Below, one piece after another: positions 59,133 to 64,000 of a stretch of 64,000 nucleotides of DNA. The notes beneath the pieces are model-generated. The model searched no databases, was not told the DNA's origin, and saw nothing but the letters and a program-made list of their open reading frames with translations. Source of the stretch: Fimadaptatus sp948467645 (GTDB taxonomy: Bacteria > Bacillota > Clostridia > Christensenellales > Aristaeellaceae); contig CAOKFD010000001.1 in the NCBI GenBank assembly GCA_948467645.1, forward strand, positions 87,131-151,130, given 5' to 3'. The position numbers were made by a program, and so were the translations under genes. Position 1 is the first letter of the stretch. Each line of letters opens with the position of its first letter.

Positions 59133-60689
59133 TTAGCCATTCAATCGGTCATAGGCCGCCTGATATATCTCCAGATAACGGCTCAGACCCGCGTCGTTCA
59201 GCTGGGCTACATAGGCATCCCACTGATCGTCAATGCCGCCCTCGACTACCCAGCGCGCGGCGTACTCGCTGCGTATGCTGTCGATGTCGGTCTTGAGCAG
59301 CGCGATCTCCTCGTTCTCCGACTCGGTCAGGGTCACGTTGGGGAAGTTGCGGCTCTCGTCGGTGTAAGGCAGATAGCGCGCGTCGTCGTCCAGCTTGCTG
59401 CGGCCGGTAGTGGAGTATACGTCGTTGAACACGAGCTTGTCCTCGATGGCCTTGCTTACATAGCCGACGAAGTTATCGTTCATGCCCACGGTCCAGCACC
59501 AGCTGTTCAGGCTATAGCCTTCCGGCGGATCCAGCTGATATATGGTGCCGTCTTCGTTTACGCCCAGCGCGGAATCATACGCGCCGTAATACGCCTGAAT
59601 ACCGTACTCGTCGCTGTATAGCTCGTCCAGCCAGCGCATGGTCGCGGCGGGATCGGGGTTGGCGATGGTTATCTCAAAGCAGTTGTAGTTGGAGGTGCCG
59701 AGCTTGTTATATGTGCTGTTGGCGGAGATCATGCGGTCGCCGTCGGGGCCGGTCACGGGCAGCAGCATGGTGTAATTGTCGTTGCCGATGGTGTCCAGGC
59801 TCCAGCATACTTGCAGACCTACGATTTCGTTTTCGGTCAGACGTGTCTTGGCTTTGAAGCCCGCGAAGTCGTGAGTGAACGCTTCGCTGTCCAGCAGGTT
59901 TTCGCTGTACAGCGTGTTCATCCAGTTCAGGTACTTGCGGTAGCCTTCCTGCACGGGATTATACACCACATGGCCCTCACCGTCCAGCGCAAGATAGCTG
60001 TCGATGGAATCGTACACGCCAAAGGAGCCCAGGAACAAGCGGCTGCCGAAGTTTACGCTCTCAAGGTCGCTGATGGTAAAGGGAATTTCGTTGGCCTCGC
60101 CGTCGCCATTCAGATCGCCGCCGTCGCGGAAGGCGCGCAGCACGTCGGTCAGCTCGTCTATCGTGGTGGGGGTGGCCAGATTCAGCTTGTCCAGCCAGGC
60201 CTGATTGATGTACATCGCGCCGTAGGTGCTGGGGCGGGCGGGCATTACGTGGCCCACGGCGTAGGTATGGCCGTCGGCGTACACGTTAACGCGAGCCGCG
60301 TCGGGATATTCGGCGTACATGCTCTGTATGTTGGGGCAGTTTTCATTTATCAGGTCTTCCAGAGCCACAAAGTATTCGGAGTTGGCCTGTATATCGGAAG
60401 CGCCCAGCGCATAGCGGCCAAAGAACGCGTCCGGCAGATCGCCCGATGCGAACATCAGGTTCTTCTTCTCCGCCCAGTCGTTGGAGGTGTAGCACGTCCA
60501 TTCTACGTTAACGCCGGTCTTTTCCGATATTTGCTGATATATCGGAAGTTCCGCAGGGTTCTGGGTATTGGGGTGCAGTACCGCCGTCATCTTGATAGTG
60601 GGCGTTCCCTCACCATCGGCCAGCGAGAAGCTGCCGCAGGCGAAAAGCATCGCCATTGCCAGAATACAACCGAGTATCTTGCGGGTCAT
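59133..60689 (-). CDS. Extracellular sugar-binding protein of an ABC transporter
   Basis: A 518-residue family 1 solute-binding protein (LplA-like). The N-terminus MTRKILGCILAMAMLFACGSFSLADG is a signal peptide; Cys18 in LFAC is a possible lipobox, though Phe at -2 is unusual, so it may be secreted or lipid-anchored. The mature part has WAEKKNLMFASGDLPDAFF, QAWLDKLNLATPTTIDELTDVLRAFRDGGD and FEITIANPDPAATMRWLDELY, typical for oligosaccharide binders with the two-permease LplB/YtcP set. The ATG has GGGAGG. Ligand unknown, but GH31 downstream and GH2 nearby suggest a plant or host oligosaccharide. Confidence 0.93.
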   Translation of the reverse strand: MTRKILGCILAMAMLFACGSFSLADGEGTPTIKMTAVLHPNTQNPAELPIYQQISEKTGVNVEWTCYTSNDWAEKKNLMFASGDLPDAFFGRYALGASDIQANSEYFVALEDLINENCPNIQSMYAEYPDAARVNVYADGHTYAVGHVMPARPSTYGAMYINQAWLDKLNLATPTTIDELTDVLRAFRDGGDLNGDGEANEIPFTISDLESVNFGSRLFLGSFGVYDSIDSYLALDGEGHVVYNPVQEGYRKYLNWMNTLYSENLLDSEAFTHDFAGFKAKTRLTENEIVGLQVCWSLDTIGNDNYTMLLPVTGPDGDRMISANSTYNKLGTSNYNCFEITIANPDPAATMRWLDELYSDEYGIQAYYGAYDSALGVNEDGTIYQLDPPEGYSLNSWCWTVGMNDNFVGYVSKAIEDKLVFNDVYSTTGRSKLDDDARYLPYTDESRNFPNVTLTESENEEIALLKTDIDSIRSEYAARWVVEGGIDDQWDAYVAQLNDAGLSRYLEIYQAAYDRLNG

Positions 60690-60760
60690 GTTTCATTCCT
60701 CCCAATAATATATTGTGCGCGCCCTTGCGCCGAGTATCTGTTTAAGGCGGGCATTACGAC

Positions 60761-61660
60761 TCAGCCCTTAATCGAGCCTATCATTACGCCCTTGGTAAAG
60801 AACTTCTGTACAAACGGATATAGTATCATCATCGGCAGCGTGGAAACCACTATCACGCAGTACTTCATCTGCTCCTTCAGGTTTTCCAGCTCGTCGTCGC
60901 CCATGCCCATCTGGCCGCCGTCCACGCTGTTTTTGACCAGTATCTCGCGCAGAACCAGTTGCAGCGGTATCTTGGAATCGCTGCTCAGGTAGAGCAGGCC
61001 GTCCATGTAGCTGTTCCAGATGCCTACCACCTGATACAGCATTACGACCGCGATTATCGCCGAGGACAGCGGCACCACTATCTGGGCAAAGAATCTGAAG
61101 TCGTCGCAGCCGTCTATGCGCGCCGCGTCGAGCAGTTCGCCCGGGATATTGCTTTGGAAGAACGTGCGCGCGATTATAAGGTTATACACGCTCACACAGC
61201 CGGGCAGCGTCATTACCCATATGGTATCCAGCATACCAAACGCCTTGTATATCAGGTACGTGGGCACTATGCCGCCGCCAAAGAACATCGTTATTGTAAA
61301 GAGCATCATTATCGGCCCGCGCAGCATGGTGTCCTTGCGCGAGAGCGCGTATGCCGCCGGTATGGTTACAAGCAGGTGCGCCGCCACGCCCACGAGCGCG
61401 TATACTATCGTATTGCGATAGCCCACCCACAGCTTTTCATATTCAAAAACCTTTTTGTAGCCCTCCAGCGTGGGCTTGTTCGTCCACAGCCATACCTTGC
61501 CGCCCGCCACCTGAATCGGGTCCGAAAATGACGCCAGCACCACGAAGTACAGCGGGTACAGAACCGATATGAATATCAGCCCGCATATCACGGCCAGTGC
61601 AATGTCAAACGCGCGGTCAGAACCGCTGCGCAGTATGACCTGTTTCTGATTTTCCTGCAT
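60761..61660 (-). CDS. Carbohydrate ABC transporter permease (YtcP/LplC-like)
   Basis: A 299-residue permease with six hydrophobic helices. The EAA-type loop that contacts the ATPase is ELLDAARIDGCDDFRFFAQIVVPLSSAI. The C-terminus PMMILYPFVQKFFTKGVMIGSIKG is a YtcP-type signature. The ATG at 61660 has GGGGGGAA and begins 14 bases after the partner permease; the longer frame starts inside that gene. No ATP-binding subunit is coded here, so it must use a shared one elsewhere. Confidence 0.95.
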   Translation of the reverse strand: MQENQKQVILRSGSDRAFDIALAVICGLIFISVLYPLYFVVLASFSDPIQVAGGKVWLWTNKPTLEGYKKVFEYEKLWVGYRNTIVYALVGVAAHLLVTIPAAYALSRKDTMLRGPIMMLFTITMFFGGGIVPTYLIYKAFGMLDTIWVMTLPGCVSVYNLIIARTFFQSNIPGELLDAARIDGCDDFRFFAQIVVPLSSAIIAVVMLYQVVGIWNSYMDGLLYLSSDSKIPLQLVLREILVKNSVDGGQMGMGDDELENLKEQMKYCVIVVSTLPMMILYPFVQKFFTKGVMIGSIKG

Positions 61661-61673
61661 AACAGTTCCCCCC

Positions 61674-62627
61674 TTACCACAGGCTGGTGTCGCCCAGCTT
61701 GCGCGCAAACGTATTTACCATGAGCAGCATTACAAAGTTGATTATGGTATTAAAGAAGCTGATTGCCGCCGAATAGCTGTACTGAGCCGACTGCAGGCCG
61801 ATCTTGTATACGTAGGTCGATATTATCTCGGACACCGGCTCGTTAAGGTCGTTCTGCATCAGGTATACCTTTTCAAAACCCACGCCCAGTATCGACCCCA
61901 TGCGCAGTATCAGCAGTATCGTCGCGGTAGGCAGAAGCGCCGGTATGTCGATATGCAGTATGCGCTTGAACTTGCCCGCGCCGTCAACCGCCGCCGCCTC
62001 GTGCAGCTCGGGACTTACCGCAGTAAGCGCCGCAAGGTAGATTATGCTGTCCCAGCCGGTGTTCTGCCATACGCCCGAGAACACATACAGCGTGCTGAAC
62101 AGGTTCTTGTTGGCGAACAGGTTGGGCGGATTGGATACGCCAAACAGCCGCATCAGGTTGCCGTACAGGCCGCTGGACGAGGACAGCAAAACGTTTATCA
62201 TGCCGACAAGCACAACCATCGATATGAAGTGCGGCATGTAGGTGACTGTCTGAACCAGCTTTTTGTACTTCTCACTGCGAAGCTGGTTGAGCATCAGCGC
62301 AAGCAGTATTGGCGCTGGGAAATTGGCCACGATGCTGTACAGGCTGAGCGTCAGGGTGTTCTTGAGCAGCTTCCAGAACTGATAGCTGTTTACAAACTGC
62401 TGAAAATACTTCAGTCCCACCCACTCGCTGCCCCAGATGCCGCGTATGGGCTTGAAGTTCTTGAACGCGATCTGCAGGCCGTACATGGGCGCGTAGCGGA
62501 ACAGTATTATCGCCACCACCGCCGGAAGCGCCAGCACGTATACCTGCCAGTTTTTACGCATGTCCGCCGACAGCCGGTGCATGAAGCAACTATTTCGCCC
62601 CGCGTTCGTTTTTGTCGTGTTCGTCAT
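61674..62627 (-). CDS. Carbohydrate ABC transporter permease (LplB-like)
   Basis: A 317-residue permease with six hydrophobic helices, first in the operon. The EAA loop is LHEAAAVDGAGKFKRILHIDIPALLPT. YVLALPAVVAIILFRYAPMYGLQIAFKNF and VQTVTYMPHFISMVVLVGM are typical of the LplB group. The ATG at 62627 follows AAAGGA; an ATG at 62654 has no site. Read from a divergent promoter shared with the AraC gene. Confidence 0.95.
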   Translation of the reverse strand: MTNTTKTNAGRNSCFMHRLSADMRKNWQVYVLALPAVVAIILFRYAPMYGLQIAFKNFKPIRGIWGSEWVGLKYFQQFVNSYQFWKLLKNTLTLSLYSIVANFPAPILLALMLNQLRSEKYKKLVQTVTYMPHFISMVVLVGMINVLLSSSSGLYGNLMRLFGVSNPPNLFANKNLFSTLYVFSGVWQNTGWDSIIYLAALTAVSPELHEAAAVDGAGKFKRILHIDIPALLPTATILLILRMGSILGVGFEKVYLMQNDLNEPVSEIISTYVYKIGLQSAQYSYSAAISFFNTIINFVMLLMVNTFARKLGDTSLW

Positions 62628-62755
62628 CGCAATTATCCTTTCAGTTGCGCGCAATTAGTTATTTTTTACGCATATACGCCGCATTATTGGTCATTGGGTG
62701 TAAAACGTCCGCCGCGTTTCTTCGTGTTTTATAACGTTTTTTGCCGTTTCAGTCC

Positions 62756-62784
62756 ATTTTATTGCAGTGATCTTTACATTTCAA
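62756..62784 (-). promoter_or_regulatory. Promoter of the sugar ABC-GH31 operon
   Basis: TTGAAA (62779-62784) and TAAAAT (62756-62761) on minus with a 17-base spacer. Its -35 lies three bases from the -35 of the divergent AraC promoter, so one bound regulator could affect both. Confidence 0.75.
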
Positions 62785-62787
62785 TGG

Positions 62788-62816
62788 TTGTAGTATAGCA
62801 AAATGCGCAGTATAAT
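62788..62816 (+). promoter_or_regulatory. Promoter of the AraC-family gene
   Basis: TTGTAG (62788-62793), a 17-base spacer and a perfect TATAAT (62811-62816), 50 bases before the ATG at 62866. Confidence 0.78.
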
Positions 62817-62865
62817 ACTGGCCATTATTTACGCTATATAAGACACTTGCAATGAGGTGCATATT

Positions 62866-63729
62866 ATGGCATATTTTGAAATGCGCTCGTCGCAGCTGGA
62901 AGTAATACTGATAAAGAAGATGCTTATCGCGCCGATGCACATACACGATCTGCTGGAAGTGGTGTACTGCCGCGGCGGCGAGCTGGACATAACCATCGAC
63001 GACGTGAACTACCGCCTGCATAAAAACGACATCGCGGTGATATGCCCGCTGGTCGTGCATAGCTATAACGTCAATGCAGGGCAGGGCGTGGACGGCGTGA
63101 TATTCATAGTCAATACGGCGCTGTACCCCGCTCTGAGCGACATGCTGAGCGACGCGTGTCCCGTATCGCCGGTCATACGGTCAAGGGACATGAGCGGTGC
63201 GGCGTTTTACGCGCTGTCGGCGCTATGCAACATATGCGAAAATCCGCTTGGCAGCGGTTCGGAGCTAAAGTCGATAGCGTGGCTGGGCGTGGCGCTGACC
63301 GAATTGTGCACGCAAATGACAATGGCCGAGCGCACGCTGTCCGCGCGCGATACCATAATGCGCACCATATTGTATTTGCAGCAAAATTTCAGACAGCCGC
63401 TTACGCTTAATCAGGCTGCGGCCGCGACCGGCACCTCGCCCAATTACCTGTCGGCGCTGTTTTCAAAGCAGCTGAGGATAAGCTTCCACACATTGCTCAA
63501 CGCCATGCGGCTCAATCACGCGCTGGACATGCTGCGGCACAGCGACCTGCCGGTTACGGAGATATGCTACGACTGCGGGTTCAGCAGTCTGCGCACGTTC
63601 AACCGCGTGTTCATGGACTCATTCGGCATGACGCCGCGCCAGCTCAGAAGCATGGCGCACGAATGCGCGCCCAGCGGCATAAGCACCAGCGGCGAACATA
63701 TGAAGGTGTTTATTGGGTATGATTATTGA
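62866..63729 (+). CDS. AraC family transcriptional regulator
   Basis: A 287-residue regulator. The N-terminal cupin-like part (PMHIHDLLEVVYCRGGELDITIDDVNYRLHKNDIAVICPLVVHSY) would sense a sugar. The C-terminal double helix-turn-helix has LTLNQAAAATGTSPNYLSALFSKQL, then LRHSDLPVTEICYDCGFSSLRTFNRVFMDSFGMTPRQLRS. The ATG at 62866 has GAGGTG; an ATG three codons earlier at 62857 overlaps the site. Divergent from the sugar ABC operon, so it is most likely its activator. Confidence 0.93.
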   Translation: MAYFEMRSSQLEVILIKKMLIAPMHIHDLLEVVYCRGGELDITIDDVNYRLHKNDIAVICPLVVHSYNVNAGQGVDGVIFIVNTALYPALSDMLSDACPVSPVIRSRDMSGAAFYALSALCNICENPLGSGSELKSIAWLGVALTELCTQMTMAERTLSARDTIMRTILYLQQNFRQPLTLNQAAAATGTSPNYLSALFSKQLRISFHTLLNAMRLNHALDMLRHSDLPVTEICYDCGFSSLRTFNRVFMDSFGMTPRQLRSMAHECAPSGISTSGEHMKVFIGYDY

Positions 63730-63758
63730 TTGATAGGAATTGGGAGGCAGTTTAGTTG

Positions 63759-63796
63759 AAAGCCCGCAGTGAATGATTTCAGCGCGGGCTTTTTGT
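63759..63796 (+). terminator. Terminator of the AraC gene
   Basis: Stem AAAGCCCGC/GCGGGCTTT (63759-63767 with 63784-63792), then TTTTTG, 30 bases past the stop. Confidence 0.88.
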
Positions 63797-63815
63797 TTAC
63801 GCGCTTATTACTTTG

Positions 63816-64000
63816 CTGCTCTCTGAGCGTGGAACTCGCTTATACAGAAGCACGATGATAACGGCCTAACTTCCGCGCCCACTTTAATATATGGTGGGCG
63901 CGGCATGGATGGCTGCTCATACATCTAGCTGCACGGCAGTATAGTCTGTTTTCGCGCCCGCCCTACTTTCGGCGGGCGTGAACCTCACCGCCGAGTCTGC
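63816..64000 (-). repeat. Dispersed double-hairpin element, copy 2 (cut by the window edge)
   Basis: The reverse complement matches 21889-22070: GCAGACTCGGCGGTGAGG, then a hairpin CGCCCGCC/GGCGGGCG, the linker TAGATGTATGAGC and GCCATCCATGC, a hairpin CGCGCCCAC/GTGGGCGCG, and GTTCCACGCTC..GAGAGC. Stems are kept while loops differ. No gene is visible in 63730-64000. Confidence 0.8.

Noticed and set aside
1..64000. CRISPR array, tRNA or rRNA genes, prophage
   Set aside because: I found no regular repeat-spacer array, no cloverleaf with a GGTTCGA-type T arm in the gaps, no rRNA-like stretch, and no phage structural, integrase or transposase gene.

Overview
The window reads as a chromosomal segment of a Gram-positive bacterium of the Bacillota, most likely class Clostridia (an uncultured gut lineage such as Christensenellales is possible, but that is inference). 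The evidence is gene order. From right to left it carries rsmD-coaD-(coiled-coil protein)-ylbJ-tmcAL-pta-ackA-yceD-rpmF, then plsX-acpP-rnc-smc-ftsY-ylxM-ffh-rpsP-khpA-rimM-trmD-rplS-rbgA-rnhB-yraN, then yifB-dprA-topA-trmFO-hslV-hslU. This is the conserved Firmicutes housekeeping backbone seen in Bacillus subtilis around ylbH-rpmF, plsX-rbgA and dprA-hslU. Sigma-70-type promoters with near-consensus boxes and 16-18 bp spacers, strong AGGAGG ribosome binding sites and hairpin/U-tract terminators fit the same group.

Layout. 1-2.9 kb: a small membrane-associated protein, a PRC-barrel protein and an HD-GYP-type phosphodiesterase. 3.1-9.9 kb: dprA-topA-trmFO-hslVU, lacking the xerC and codY genes found in the B. 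subtilis version. 10.1-19.5 kb: a more variable stretch with a sugar isomerase-like gene, yifB, a MATE exporter, a stand-alone DUF262 protein and a very large double GT-C glycosyltransferase. 19.7-37.6 kb: ribosome, tRNA-modification, SRP, SMC and fatty-acid genes, interrupted by two accessory genes (an EEP-type hydrolase and a GH99-like glycosidase), an unusual membrane protein between ftsY and ylxM, and a 1.24 kb gene-free region full of hairpins. 38-48.8 kb: rpmF, acetate kinase/phosphotransacetylase, tmcAL, ylbJ, coaD, rsmD, a folate enzyme and alanine racemase. 49-53.7 kb: a small operon under an ECF-like sigma factor, azlCD and an amidohydrolase. 53.8-63.7 kb: a glycan-use locus with GH2, GH31, a three-gene sugar ABC transporter and a divergent AraC regulator.

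How the genes work together. The core encodes linked functions: SRP targeting (ffh, ftsY), chromosome organisation (smc), translation and tRNA maturation (rpsP, rplS, rimM, trmD, trmFO, tmcAL, rbgA), phospholipid entry (plsX, acpP) and acetate formation (pta, ackA). The right end is a self-contained carbohydrate module in which an AraC regulator is transcribed back to back with permease-permease-binding protein-GH31.

The most notable non-gene structures are a TA-flanked MITE family (two clear copies plus one decayed copy beside the dprA promoter), a dispersed double-hairpin element (one copy in the rplS-rbgA gap, one in inverted orientation at the right edge), and a decayed paralogue of a 66-residue protein in the sigma-factor operon. 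No tRNA, rRNA, CRISPR array, prophage or transposase gene was found.
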